64,000 nt of DNA from Candidatus Leucobacter sulfamidivorax (lineage in GTDB: Bacteria; Actinomycetota; Actinomycetes; Actinomycetales; Microbacteriaceae): NCBI GenBank assembly GCA_016771945.1, contig QZLF01000002.1:620001-684000 (forward strand), read 5' to 3'. Each line of letters begins with the position of its first letter. Positions within the stretch are counted from its first letter, which is position 1. This document shows positions 10,034-18,353 of this stretch, piece by piece. The notes beneath the pieces were generated by a model. That model was not told where the DNA came from, did no database searches, and saw nothing but the letters and a program-made list of their open reading frames with translations. The position numbers and the translations under genes were made by a program.

Positions 10034-10524
10034 CGAGGCCGCCCTACGACGCGCCGAGCGCGGAGGACATCGCCGTCGTCGGCGAGCAGCTGGGCCGCGA
10101 GGCCCGGGGAGTGGTCGGCATCGCTGCCCGCGCGGTCGACGGCGCCCCCGCGGTCGTTGCGACCGCGCCGCGGCTGCCCGACGGCAGCCCCTTCCCGACC
10201 TTCTACTACCTGTGCCACCCCGAGGCGGTCGCCGCGGCCTCCCGGCTCGAGGCCGCCGGGGTCATGGCCGAGTACAACGCGCTGCTGGCCGAGGACGAGG
10301 AGCTGCGCGCGCAGTACCGACGCGCGCACGAGCAGTACATCGCGGATCGCGACAGCGTCGGCGAGGTGCCCGAACTGGCAGGCGTGAGCGCCGGCGGCAT
10401 GCCCAGCCGGGTGAAGTGCCTGCACGCGCTCATCGGGCACGCGCTCGCCGCAGGACCCGGCGTCAACCCCATCGGCGACCTCGCGCTCGCGCGCTGCGAC
10501 TGGCGGGGCGCCGCCGGGCACTGA
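10030..10524 (+). CDS. DUF501 domain-containing protein
   Basis: A 164-residue cytoplasmic protein matching DUF501, whose genes in actinobacteria usually stand between eno/ftsB-like and ndh or ppx genes, as here. Visible family features are FPTFYYLCHPEAVAAASRLEAAGVM and the C-terminal GGMPSRVKCLHALIGHALAAGPGVNPIGD. Conserved Cys and His residues in these stretches suggest a metal site, but the biochemical role is not established. It overlaps the ftsB-like gene by 4 bases. Confidence 0.88.
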   Translation: MTRPPYDAPSAEDIAVVGEQLGREARGVVGIAARAVDGAPAVVATAPRLPDGSPFPTFYYLCHPEAVAAASRLEAAGVMAEYNALLAEDEELRAQYRRAHEQYIADRDSVGEVPELAGVSAGGMPSRVKCLHALIGHALAAGPGVNPIGDLALARCDWRGAAGH

Positions 10525-10538
10525 TCCGTCGCTTGTCA

Positions 10539-10563
10539 TTCCGCGCACACCTGGCGCGCGGAA
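10539..10563 (+). terminator. hairpin after the eno–ftsB–DUF501 block
   Basis: TTCCGCGC (10539-10546) pairs with GCGCGGAA (10556-10563) across a 9-base loop, 14 bases past the DUF501 stop. There is no T tract, so termination efficiency is uncertain. The rest of the 196-base gap before ndh holds a likely -10 box TACAAT at 10599-10604, implying a leader of roughly 110 bases. Confidence 0.5.
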
Positions 10564-10720
10564 ACGCCGGATGGGAGGGCTCGGCCCCCACGGCGTACTA
10601 CAATGTTCACGTTGCGCGGTCGCGACCGCTATTCAGGTGTGCCCGTCGCACGGCGTCCCCTGAGACAGCGGGTCGGGGCGCACATCAGGGCACACATCTG
10701 CGTTTCAAGGAGACTGCTTC

Positions 10721-12052
10721 GTGGCGAAGAAGATTCTGATCGTCGGCGGCGGCTACGCCGGTTTCTACACCGCATGGAAGCTCGAGAAGCTTCTGCGGGC
10801 CGGCGAGGCCGAGGTGACGATCGTCGATCCGCTGCCGTACATGGCCTACCTGCCGTTCCTGCCCGAGGTGGCCTCCGGCTCCATCGAGCCGCGCCACGCC
10901 GTGGTCGCGCGTCGCCGGCACCTGAGCCGCACGCACAACATCGCGGGCAAGGTCACGGGCATCTCCCACGCGACGAAGACCGCGACGGTGCAGCCCGCGG
11001 AGGGTCCCGCGTTCGACCTCGCCTACGACCACATCGTGCTCACGACGGGCTCGGTGTCGCGCACCTTCCCGATCCCGGGCATCGCCGATCGGGCGATCGG
11101 CATGAAGACGATCGAGGAGGCCGTCTCCGTGCGCGATCGCCTGGTCGACAACTTCGAGCGCGCGGCGACCCTCCCGGTGGGATCGCCCGAGCGCGCCCGC
11201 CTGCTCACCGTGACGGTCGTGGGCGGCGGCTTCGCCGGCATCGAGAGCATCGCCGAGCTGCGCTCCTTCGCCAGCTCGCTGCTGCGCCGCTACCCCGAGC
11301 TGTCCTTCGACGAGACGACCTTCCACCTGGTCGAGGCGATGGGGCGCATCATGCCCGAGGTCTCCGAGAAGACCGCCGAGTGGGTCGTACGGGATCAGAC
11401 GCGCCGCGGCGTGCACATCCACCTCGACACCCAGCTCAGCTCGGCCGTCGACGGCAACATCGAGCTCTCGACGGGTGAGCGCTTCGAGAGCGATCTCATC
11501 GTGTGGACCGCGGGCGTCATGCCGCGTCCGTTCCTGCGCGACACCGATCTGCCGATCGGTCCCCGCGGGCACGTCATCGGCAACACCCAGCTGCGCGTCA
11601 CCACGGAGGAGGGCGTCGTCCTCGAGGGCGCCTGGACCGCGGGCGACACCTCCCAGGTGCCCGACATCTCGCCGACCCCTGGCCCCGGCGGCTTCTGCGT
11701 GCCCAACGCGCAGCACGCCGTGCGCCAGGGCAAGCTGCTCGCGAAGAACATCGCCGCCGATCTGCGCGGCGAGGGCGCGCGCGAGTACAACCACAAGAAC
11801 GCGGGCGCGGTCGCCGGCCTCGGCGTCAACACCGGTGTGTTCCAGTCGGGCGGCTTCGCGATGAAGGGCTACTTCGCCTGGCTCGCCCACCGCTTCTACC
11901 ACGGCCTCGCGATCCCCTCGTGGGAGCGCAAGTGGCGCGTCTTCGGCGGCTGGGTCGGTCATTTCTTCCTGGGCCGCGACATCGTGAACCTGCCCGAGCT
12001 CGAGCGCCCGCGCGCCATCTTCGAGGAGTTCGCCGCCCGCCCCAAGGCGTAG
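10721..12052 (+). CDS. ndh: type II NADH dehydrogenase (NAD(P)/FAD-dependent oxidoreductase)
   Basis: A 443-residue membrane-associated flavoenzyme that passes electrons from NADH to the quinone pool without pumping protons. The FAD Rossmann motif KILIVGGGYAGFYTAWKLE is at the N-terminus; the NADH-binding motif VTVVGGGFAGIESIAEL is near residue 168; the FAD-contact segment GAWTAGDTSQVPD is near residue 305. The C-terminal part is amphipathic (KGYFAWLAHRFYHGLAIP), as in NDH-2 membrane anchors. GTG start at 10721 follows AAGGAG. It stands alone with its own promoter. Confidence 0.88.
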   Translation: MAKKILIVGGGYAGFYTAWKLEKLLRAGEAEVTIVDPLPYMAYLPFLPEVASGSIEPRHAVVARRRHLSRTHNIAGKVTGISHATKTATVQPAEGPAFDLAYDHIVLTTGSVSRTFPIPGIADRAIGMKTIEEAVSVRDRLVDNFERAATLPVGSPERARLLTVTVVGGGFAGIESIAELRSFASSLLRRYPELSFDETTFHLVEAMGRIMPEVSEKTAEWVVRDQTRRGVHIHLDTQLSSAVDGNIELSTGERFESDLIVWTAGVMPRPFLRDTDLPIGPRGHVIGNTQLRVTTEEGVVLEGAWTAGDTSQVPDISPTPGPGGFCVPNAQHAVRQGKLLAKNIAADLRGEGAREYNHKNAGAVAGLGVNTGVFQSGGFAMKGYFAWLAHRFYHGLAIPSWERKWRVFGGWVGHFFLGRDIVNLPELERPRAIFEEFAARPKA

Positions 12053-12081
12053 GCCGTCCGGGCGTCCGCGCATCGAGCCGA

Positions 12082-13989
12082 TCAGATGCCGCGGCCGCCT
12101 CCGCCGCCGCCTCCTCCGCCCGAGAAGCCGCCTCCGGAGGATCCGCCGCTGGACGAGGAGAACGACGAGCCCGATCCGGAGCCGGAGGAGACGCGGGTGA
12201 CCGGGCTCGACGACACCGAAGAGGTGAGGGCCGCGATCGAGATGGCGTGCGAGAACGAGGTCGACGACGAGCCCGCCACCCACTCCGGGGTCGATTCGCG
12301 GTAGAGCCGGGCGAGCTCGGCCTGCCACTCGCGCTCGTAACCGAAGAGCACCGCGTAGGGGAGCAGGCGCTCGTGGACCTGCACGACGCGATGCTCGTCG
12401 ACCTCGGCGCCGCTCGCGCTCTGCAGCACGCGGATGCGGTCGGCCTCGGCCAGGCGGATGTACTCGCGCAACCCCATCAGGTGGTCGCGGAGCAGCGCGC
12501 CCGCGGGAGTGAGGGTGCGGAGTGCGAGGAGCGCGGCGACCGCGCCGATGATCACCCAGACGAGCACGTTGATGCCGACCGCGAGCAGCACGGTCATCAG
12601 GACGAAATCGCCCGTGAGGATCGAGTGCAGCACCGGCAGCGCGAGAGCCAGCACGAGCAGCAGGACGACGGTGCCGGTGGCCTTTCCGCTCGCCCTGCGC
12701 GTGAGTCCCGCGCTGCGCGCCTCGCGCTCCGCCTGGCCGGTCAGCGCCGTCGCCGCGTCGCCGAGCCTCGTGCTCTTCCCGTCGAACCACAGGGACGAGC
12801 CGAGACCCTTCGTGAAGACCCGGTCGCACATGGTGCGCTCGATGGGGGCCAGCCCCTCCTCGTCGATCAGCTGGGCGCCGTACAGCCCCGAGGGCTCGTC
12901 GTGCAGCAGCCTGATCCTGCGCCGCACCGCGAGGTCGAGCAGCGTCGCCGTCATCGCCCGGTCCTTCGCCCGCAGGAGCACGGCGGCGACGGCCACGGGC
13001 ATGCCCGCCGGAGGCTCGTACTGGGCGATGATCGCGCGTCCCGTCCTCGAGCCGCGCCGTGCTCGAATCGCTGCGGTGACGCCGAGCGCGACGGCCGCCG
13101 CGAGGCTCGCGAGGCCGCCCCAGATGAGGAACGGGAACCGCTCGAGGAAGGGCGCGGGGCGCGGCGAGAAGGTGCCGGGCTCGAAGCCGGCGGCGATCGT
13201 CACGTTCTCGTAGGGGCCGAGGTCGCGCTCGTCGACGACGAGCGCGCGTCCCTCCGCGGTGACCTCGCAGCCGGCGTCCGAGCCGAAGCGTCCGCGGTAG
13301 CAGGCGGCGTCACCGGTGAAGGCCTCGGCGAGGTCGCCTTCGAGGGTCAGGCGGGCGCTGACGCGGCCGAAGGGCTGCGACCAGTCGGTGCCGTTCACGT
13401 CCCAGTAGAACTCGTCGGTGCCCGCTGACCCCGTGCCCGTGTTCTCGAAGAAGCGCGTGACGTCGCGCTGCGCGTATTCGACCACGTACGTCTGCGCGCC
13501 GTGCACGTAGCTGCCCTCGGGTACGGCCATGATCACCGAGAGGAAGTCGCCGTACTGCTCGGTCTCGAAAGGCCGGGGGTCTCCGCGCTCATCGGTGACC
13601 GATCGGACTTCGATGTCGGTCTCGTGCCCGTCGTACACCCGCACGAGATCGCGGATCAGGCCGCGGTTCTGGTCGAAGTCGGGGAAGACGGCGGTGATCC
13701 GCTCCACGGTATGCAGGGTGGATCGCCCCTCGCCGTCGCGCCCCAGCCGGTACTCGGCGTCGAACGATTCGATCGTGAAGTCGTTCACGTCGGTGCCGCT
13801 CACGTCGGTGCTGCTCACGTCTGCGCTGCTCACGTCTGCGCTGCTCACGTCGGTGCCGCGCATCCCGGCCGCGATCGCACCCGGGACCGAGCCCGGAACC
13901 GGCCCGAGCACCGTCATCAGCGTCGCGAGGAGCGCCGTCGCGACCACTCCCGCGGCGAGGGATCCGATGGTGCGCGCGGCTCGCCTCAT
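12082..13989 (-). CDS. DUF2207 domain-containing membrane protein
   Basis: A 635-residue protein with an N-terminal signal/anchor (VVATALLATLMTVLG), then a Ser/Asp pentapeptide repeat linker, a DUF2207 beta-rich extracytoplasmic domain (about residues 70-265), a transmembrane helix near residue 285 (FLIWGGLASLAAAVALGVTA), a cytoplasmic region, two more helices (VVLLLVLALALPVLHSIL and VLMTVLLAVGINVLVWVIIG) and a C-terminal glycine tail of SGGG type. The function of DUF2207 is unknown. Its ATG at 13989 is six bases from a palindromic -10 box shared with the divergent gene. No partner gene is evident. Confidence 0.85.
   Translation of the reverse strand: MRRAARTIGSLAAGVVATALLATLMTVLGPVPGSVPGAIAAGMRGTDVSSADVSSADVSSTDVSGTDVNDFTIESFDAEYRLGRDGEGRSTLHTVERITAVFPDFDQNRGLIRDLVRVYDGHETDIEVRSVTDERGDPRPFETEQYGDFLSVIMAVPEGSYVHGAQTYVVEYAQRDVTRFFENTGTGSAGTDEFYWDVNGTDWSQPFGRVSARLTLEGDLAEAFTGDAACYRGRFGSDAGCEVTAEGRALVVDERDLGPYENVTIAAGFEPGTFSPRPAPFLERFPFLIWGGLASLAAAVALGVTAAIRARRGSRTGRAIIAQYEPPAGMPVAVAAVLLRAKDRAMTATLLDLAVRRRIRLLHDEPSGLYGAQLIDEEGLAPIERTMCDRVFTKGLGSSLWFDGKSTRLGDAATALTGQAEREARSAGLTRRASGKATGTVVLLLVLALALPVLHSILTGDFVLMTVLLAVGINVLVWVIIGAVAALLALRTLTPAGALLRDHLMGLREYIRLAEADRIRVLQSASGAEVDEHRVVQVHERLLPYAVLFGYEREWQAELARLYRESTPEWVAGSSSTSFSHAISIAALTSSVSSSPVTRVSSGSGSGSSFSSSSGGSSGGGFSGGGGGGGGGRGI
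13786..13860. repeat. five tandem 15-bp units in the DUF2207 gene
   Basis: Five contiguous 15-bp units starting CACGTC at 13786, 13801, 13816, 13831 and 13846; units 3 and 4 are identical and the others differ at up to three sites. They encode a repeated DVSS[A/T/G]-type pentapeptide just after the signal region. Whole-unit gain or loss would keep the reading frame. Confidence 0.85.
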
Positions 13990-13995
13990 GAGGCG

Positions 13996-14005
13996 AGTCT
14001 AGACT
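13996..14005. promoter_or_regulatory. symmetric divergent -10 palindrome AGTCTAGACT
   Basis: The perfect palindrome AGTCTAGACT contains TAGACT on both strands. On each side exactly 6 bases separate the TAGACT box from a start codon: ATG 13989 leftward and ATG 14012 rightward. Both genes are therefore probably leaderless and use overlapping -10 elements, so polymerase can serve only one gene at a time. Confidence 0.6.
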
Positions 14006-14011
14006 GGCCGC

Positions 14012-14968
14012 ATGGCGGCAGCGGCGGAGAGCATCCCGTCGTCGTCAGTGGTGTCGGCGCAGCGCGGGGCAGGGCTCGGCCGGGCCTACTTCGCCCTGCA
14101 GACGGCCCTCGGCGCCGTGTGGTGGTGGGCCGTCTTCGCCTCGGACGCGGTGCGGGAGGCGACCCTCGGCGGGCTCGATCCGGTGCTCGTCGCGGTGCTC
14201 GACATCCCGCTCTTCGTCGCGGCATCGGCGCTCGCCGCAGCCGGGGCGAGGTGGGCCTGCTGGATCGTCGTGCCGTGGACGCTCATCGTCACGGCTCTGC
14301 TCGGCGTCTACGCGACCCTCACCGGCCTCGCCGGCTGGGGCGTGCTCTGCATGGGCGCCGCGAGCGTCGGCGGCGTCGCCGCCTGGCTGCTCATCGCCTA
14401 CGGGCGCATCCCGGCGGAGCGCCTGCTCGTCGGTCCGCTGGCCTTCAGAGCATCCGCGCCCGGAAGCCCGCGGCGGCAGTTCGTCCGGACGATCCTGCAG
14501 ATGCTGGCTTTCTGGGCGGTCTTCCTGGCCGTGATCCCGATAATCATCGTGTTCTTCGAGCGCCGCTGGGGCCTCGCGGCTCCGCTCGACCCGGCGCCCG
14601 CCCTCTGGATCGGAGTCGCCGGGTGGGTGCTGCTCGCCGCGATGAGCGCCATGGGGCTCTGGGCCGCCATCGCCATGTCGACGCGCGGCGACGGCACGCC
14701 GCTGCCCTCGGCGCACGCGCGGCGGCTCGTGGTGGCGGGCCCGTACCGCTTCGTGCGCAACCCCATGGCGCTCTCGGGCGTCGCGCAGGCGGTCGGCGTC
14801 GGGCTGATCCTCGGATCCTGGCTCGTGGTGCTCTACGCGCTCGTCGGGGCGTTCTACTGGGACCGGCTCGTACGGCCGGCCGAGGAGGCCGACCTCGAGG
14901 CGCGCTTCGATTCGGAGTACGCCGAGTACCGGCGGCGGATCAGGTGCTGGGTGCCCCGGCTATCCTGA
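14012..14968 (+). CDS. isoprenylcysteine carboxyl methyltransferase/PEMT-like membrane protein
   Basis: A 318-residue polytopic membrane protein with about seven hydrophobic segments. The C-terminal part carries the ICMT/PEMT-like signature: GPYRFVRNPMALSGVAQAVG followed by a membrane hairpin and EEADLEARFDSEYAEYRRR, which in the family bind S-adenosylmethionine and the membrane substrate. Bacterial members are mostly of unknown substrate. The start ATG 14012 is set by the -10 box 6 bases upstream. I infer membrane methylation, without a defined target. Confidence 0.75.
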   Translation: MAAAAESIPSSSVVSAQRGAGLGRAYFALQTALGAVWWWAVFASDAVREATLGGLDPVLVAVLDIPLFVAASALAAAGARWACWIVVPWTLIVTALLGVYATLTGLAGWGVLCMGAASVGGVAAWLLIAYGRIPAERLLVGPLAFRASAPGSPRRQFVRTILQMLAFWAVFLAVIPIIIVFFERRWGLAAPLDPAPALWIGVAGWVLLAAMSAMGLWAAIAMSTRGDGTPLPSAHARRLVVAGPYRFVRNPMALSGVAQAVGVGLILGSWLVVLYALVGAFYWDRLVRPAEEADLEARFDSEYAEYRRRIRCWVPRLS

Positions 14969-15032
14969 CCGCCCCGACTGCGCTGACGCGCACCCGGCGG
15001 GCGGGGGAGCGTCCGATCCGGCGGTTCCGGGC

Positions 15033-16553
15033 TCAGCGCCCGAGCAGGATGTCCGCGGCGCGTTCGGCGATCAGCGCGGTCGGCGCGTTGGTGTTGCCGG
15101 TCGTGACCGTGGGCATGATCGAGGCATCGGCGATCATCAGCCCCTCGAGGGCGTGCGCGCGCAGCTGCGGATCAACCACGGCATCGGCGTCCACCCCCAT
15201 CTTGCAGGTGCCGACCTGGTGGTGGTAGGTGTTCACCGCGCGGCGCACCCAGGCGGCGATCGCCTCGTCGCTGTCGTCCGCCGCATGCTCGCCCTCGCTG
15301 CCGGGGAGCACCTCGTAGGCGCCCCACTCCTCGGCCAGCGGGCTCTGCCGGCCCACCTCCCGGCACTGCCGGGTCGACGCCACGAGCGCTGCCAGATCCG
15401 CCTCGTCGTCGAAGAGGTTGAAATCGATCACCGGCTCGGCGCTCGGGTCGAGGCTCGACAGCGTGAGGCTGCCGGTGCTCTTCGGGCGGATCAGGGCGGA
15501 GTGCAGCGTGAAGCCCGAGGGCGGGCCCGACATGCCTGGGTCGTAGTAGAACGGCACGCTGAAGTTGATCGGCTGGGTGTCGGGGACGGGCAGCGAGGGG
15601 TCCGACTTCCAGAACCAGTGCACCTGGGTGACCGGGCCGAACGGGGTCGGCGGGGCGACCTCCCGCTTGGAGGTGCCGAAGATCACGGGCACGAGGAAGT
15701 GATCCTGCAGGTTCCTGCCCACGCCGGGCACATCCGCCACGACGTCCAGGCCGAGCGCCCGCAGCTCGTCTGCCGGGCCGACGCCGCTGCGCAGCAGCAC
15801 CTGCGGCGAGGCGAGAGCGCCCGCGGCGAGCACGGTCTGCTCGGCGGTGAGCACCTGATCCGCCCCCGATGCGTCGCGCACCCGTGCACCGCGCACCCGG
15901 CCGCCCTCGATCACGAGGGCGTCGACCAGCGTGTTCGTGAGCAGCGTGAGCTTCGGATGGTCCAGCACCGGGCGCATGTAGGCGGCCCAAGTCGCCTGAC
16001 GGCGGCCGTCCTCGAGGTTCTGCTGCATCCGGGCGACGCCCTCGAGATCTCCGTCGAGGTTGTTGTAGTCGGGGTTGAGGGGCAGCCCCCAGGCGACCGC
16101 GGCGTCGAGGATGCTCTGCTGGATGGGCGAGAGCTCGGGCTCGACGCGGTTCAGCATGCCCTCGCCGGTCGCGGCGTCCCGCTCGATCCGCGCCCACAGC
16201 GGGGCGATCGATGCCCAGTCCCAGCCGATGTTGCCCGCCGCGGCCCACTGGTCGTAGTCCCAGGGAGAGCCGTGCACCCAGATGGCGCCGTTGAGCTGAC
16301 CCGAGCCGCCGACCACCTTGCCGCGGGGGATGTGCAGGCGGCGGTCCAGCGCGTTCTTCTGCGGAGCGCTGAACCACTGCCAGTCCTCCGGCCCCATCCA
16401 GAGCTCGCCGACGCGCGACAGGTCGTGGATGGCGGGATTGGTGTCCATGCCGCCGGCCTCGACCAGGGTCACCGAGTGCCCGGCGTCGAGCAGTCGTCGG
16501 GTGAGGACCGAGCCGGCGGTCCCGGCTCCGAGAACGAGGAAATCCGAGGTCAT
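15033..16553 (-). CDS. GMC family FAD-dependent oxidoreductase (choline/alcohol dehydrogenase-like)
   Basis: A 506-residue flavoenzyme oxidising an alcohol group. The ADP-binding motif FLVLGAGTAGSVLTRRLL is at the start; GMC signature 1 is in GKVVGGSGQLNGAIWVHG (about residue 75); signature 2 is near GALASPQVLLRSGVGP; and the active-site His pair lies in NTYHHQVGTCKMG and the TTGNTNAPT region at the end. ATG 16553 follows AGGAG. Whether the substrate is choline, a sugar or another alcohol cannot be told. The 408-base gap upstream contains a short inverted repeat (TAGCGTGC...GCGCGCTA, 16620-16643), palindromic tandem repeats and an IS110 element, so a former divergent partner may have been displaced. 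Confidence 0.87.
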   Translation of the reverse strand: MTSDFLVLGAGTAGSVLTRRLLDAGHSVTLVEAGGMDTNPAIHDLSRVGELWMGPEDWQWFSAPQKNALDRRLHIPRGKVVGGSGQLNGAIWVHGSPWDYDQWAAAGNIGWDWASIAPLWARIERDAATGEGMLNRVEPELSPIQQSILDAAVAWGLPLNPDYNNLDGDLEGVARMQQNLEDGRRQATWAAYMRPVLDHPKLTLLTNTLVDALVIEGGRVRGARVRDASGADQVLTAEQTVLAAGALASPQVLLRSGVGPADELRALGLDVVADVPGVGRNLQDHFLVPVIFGTSKREVAPPTPFGPVTQVHWFWKSDPSLPVPDTQPINFSVPFYYDPGMSGPPSGFTLHSALIRPKSTGSLTLSSLDPSAEPVIDFNLFDDEADLAALVASTRQCREVGRQSPLAEEWGAYEVLPGSEGEHAADDSDEAIAAWVRRAVNTYHHQVGTCKMGVDADAVVDPQLRAHALEGLMIADASIMPTVTTGNTNAPTALIAERAADILLGR

Positions 16554-16677
16554 GATGGGCTCCTGAACGCTGGAGGACGGATGTGCTCTCACGCTAATCG
16601 CATCGAATTCTCGCGTTCAATAGCGTGCGGACGTAGCGCGCTAAAGGAATCGCCTATGGATTCCCGGCCCGCGGCTC

Positions 16678-16841
16678 GGCGCCTTCGGCGGTGATCGGCT
16701 GATTCGCCGATCACTCTAAGTCGACCGGGCCGGTGGGCCCGGCGCCTTCGGCGGTGATCGGCTGATTCGCCGATCACTCTAAGTCGACCGGGCCGGTGGG
16801 CCCGGCGCCTTCGACGACGATCAGCTGGTTCGCTGATCGTC
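16678..16841. repeat. tandem palindromic repeats next to IS110 element
   Basis: Two identical 63-bp units (16678-16740, 16741-16803) and a third diverged copy (from 16804). Each full unit holds a hairpin GTGATCGGC-TGATTC-GCCGATCAC, and at the junctions CCGGGCC-GGTG-GGCCCGG. The third copy keeps a 10-bp stem GACGATCAGC-TGGTTC-GCTGATCGTC with compensatory changes in the stem, so the folded structure is conserved. It resembles a REP-type cluster. Confidence 0.85.
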
Positions 16842-16961
16842 CCTAGACCCTATGAGGGTGAGGGCCTGATATAGGTCTTGCAAGATCAGGGCCTCACGGT
16901 GCAGATTCGTGGATCATCCCCGAGACCGGCTCGGAGATGCCGACATGCAGCGGAGGCCCTG
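16842..16961 (+). ncRNA. candidate bridge RNA region of IS110 copy A
   Basis: The non-coding stretch between the left end and the recombinase start can form ACCCT-ATG-AGGGT and a longer stem in which GTGAGGGCCTGAT pairs with ATCAGGGCCTCAC at 12 of 13 positions around a loop. In characterised IS110 members a structured RNA from this position guides target and donor recognition. Assignment here rests on position and foldability only. Confidence 0.35.
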
Positions 16962-18068
16962 ATGAGTAACCAGCGTACGATGATCGGACTCGATGTGCAC
17001 GCCAGAAGCGTGCGAGCAGCAGCGATCGACACCAGCACCGGCGAGATACTCGAAGCAAAACTCCCCGGCGGCAACACCGCCGTCACCACCTGGGTGACCA
17101 AAACCGCGGCCGAGCACGGCCCCATCGCAGTCACCTACGAGGCAGGACCTACCGGGTTCGGACTCGCCCGCGCCCTTGAGGCTGCGGGCATCCCGGTCAC
17201 GGTCGCAGCACCCTCGAAACTCATCCGCCCCACCGGCGACCGCGTCAAGACCGACGCCCGCGACGCGCTCTTACTGGCCAGGCTGTTGAAGCTGGACGAA
17301 CTCGTCGCCGTCCGGGTACCCACGATCACTGAAGAAGCCGCGAGGGATCTGGTTCGTGCGCGTGATGATGCGAGAATCGAGCTGATGATGTGTCGGCACC
17401 GACTCTCGAAACTGCTGCTCCGGCGCGGCATCGTCTACGACGGCACCACCACCTGGGGCCGCACACATGATGCCTGGCTGCGAAGAATCCGCAAGGACGG
17501 TCTCGACGGGGCCGGGGCCGGCACGCTGACCGCGTTTGATGCCGCGTTCGACGCGGTCACCCTGGGGCTGGCCAGACGCGACCGACTCGATACCGAAATC
17601 CAGCGAATGGCCGCCGATTCGGAGTTCACCCCGGTGACGAACCGATTGTGCTGCCTCCGTGGGATCAACACCCTCACCGGGTTCGCTCTCGCCGTCGAGA
17701 TCGGTGACTGGCACCGCCTCACCGGGCGCACCATCGCCGCGTATCTCGGGCTCGTCCCCTCGGAGCATTCATCCGGAGGCACCCGGTCGCTGGGGGCAAT
17801 CACCAGGACCGGGAACGCTCACGCCCGCAGACTGTTGATCGAGGCGGCCTGGCATCACAAGCCCAGCTACAGGCCGGGGAAAACGATGACTGATCGATGG
17901 GCGAACTCCACTCCCCAGGCCGCGGCGCGCGGGGATGCCGGGAACCGGCGCCTGCACCATCGCTGGAGTGTCATGTCGGCACACAGGAAAAAGCACACGG
18001 TCGCCAATACCGCGATCGCTCGCGAGCTCGCGGGCTGGTGCTGGTCACTCGCAGTCATGAACGAGTGA
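16962..18068 (+). CDS. IS110-family transposase (DEDD recombinase)
   Basis: A 368-residue recombinase. The N-terminal RuvC-like domain shows the DEDD set: Asp11 in MIGLDVHARS, Glu60 in AVTYEAGPTGFG, and Asp98/Asp101 in KTDARDALLLARLL. The C-terminal Tnp20 domain has LRGINTLTGFALAVEIGDW and the serine-containing PSEHSSGGTRSLGAITRTGN with probable nucleophile Ser271. ATG 16962 follows GGAGG. Full length and all key residues are present, so it could be active. Confidence 0.9.
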   Translation: MSNQRTMIGLDVHARSVRAAAIDTSTGEILEAKLPGGNTAVTTWVTKTAAEHGPIAVTYEAGPTGFGLARALEAAGIPVTVAAPSKLIRPTGDRVKTDARDALLLARLLKLDELVAVRVPTITEEAARDLVRARDDARIELMMCRHRLSKLLLRRGIVYDGTTTWGRTHDAWLRRIRKDGLDGAGAGTLTAFDAAFDAVTLGLARRDRLDTEIQRMAADSEFTPVTNRLCCLRGINTLTGFALAVEIGDWHRLTGRTIAAYLGLVPSEHSSGGTRSLGAITRTGNAHARRLLIEAAWHHKPSYRPGKTMTDRWANSTPQAAARGDAGNRRLHHRWSVMSAHRKKHTVANTAIARELAGWCWSLAVMNE

Positions 18069-18294
18069 CCCCGAAAAGCTCGTCCGTGAAGCGGTGCTGA
18101 ACGAAGCATGCAGCGTGAGGAGCGCACCAGCGATTCGACTATGAGTAACACCCCGCCGGGGGTGCCACGCTCGATCCTAGACAAGCTGGCTGCTCTCACC
18201 GGAACAGGGTCATGCGGTCACCAACCCGCGGATATCAGACTGACCACGCGTCATCAGACACGCCGCACCCTCACATCAGCAGCACGGACGAAGA

Positions 18295-18326
18295 GCACCC
18301 GTCAGGCAACCCGGCCTGACGGGTGC
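18295..18326 (+). terminator. 12-bp stem hairpin downstream of IS110 transposase
   Basis: GCACCCGTCAGG (18295-18306) pairs perfectly with CCTGACGGGTGC (18315-18326) across 8 bases. It lies inside the right part of the element and would separate the transposase transcript from the convergent ramB-like gene. The rest of 18069-18353 shows no convincing gene. Confidence 0.5.
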
Positions 18327-18353
18327 TTACCCCTGCCCACTTGACACAAACGG

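Noticed and set aside
12086-12304. Proline-rich small plus-strand frame
   Set aside because: It is the complement of the glycine tail of the DUF2207 protein.
16656-16694. Possible start of a divergent regulator (MDSRPAARRLRR) before the palindromic array
   Set aside because: Only twelve codons before a stop inside the repeat; no upstream signal strong enough to call a truncated gene.
16678-16841. CRISPR array
   Set aside because: Repeats are contiguous 63-bp units without unique spacers, and no cas genes are nearby.
16678-16841. Integron attC sites
   Set aside because: No integrase gene or cassette genes; the stems lack the attC R/L box organisation.
18108-18344. Small frame after the first transposase
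   Set aside because: No homology, no good ribosome binding site, and it lies in the non-coding 3' part of the IS element.
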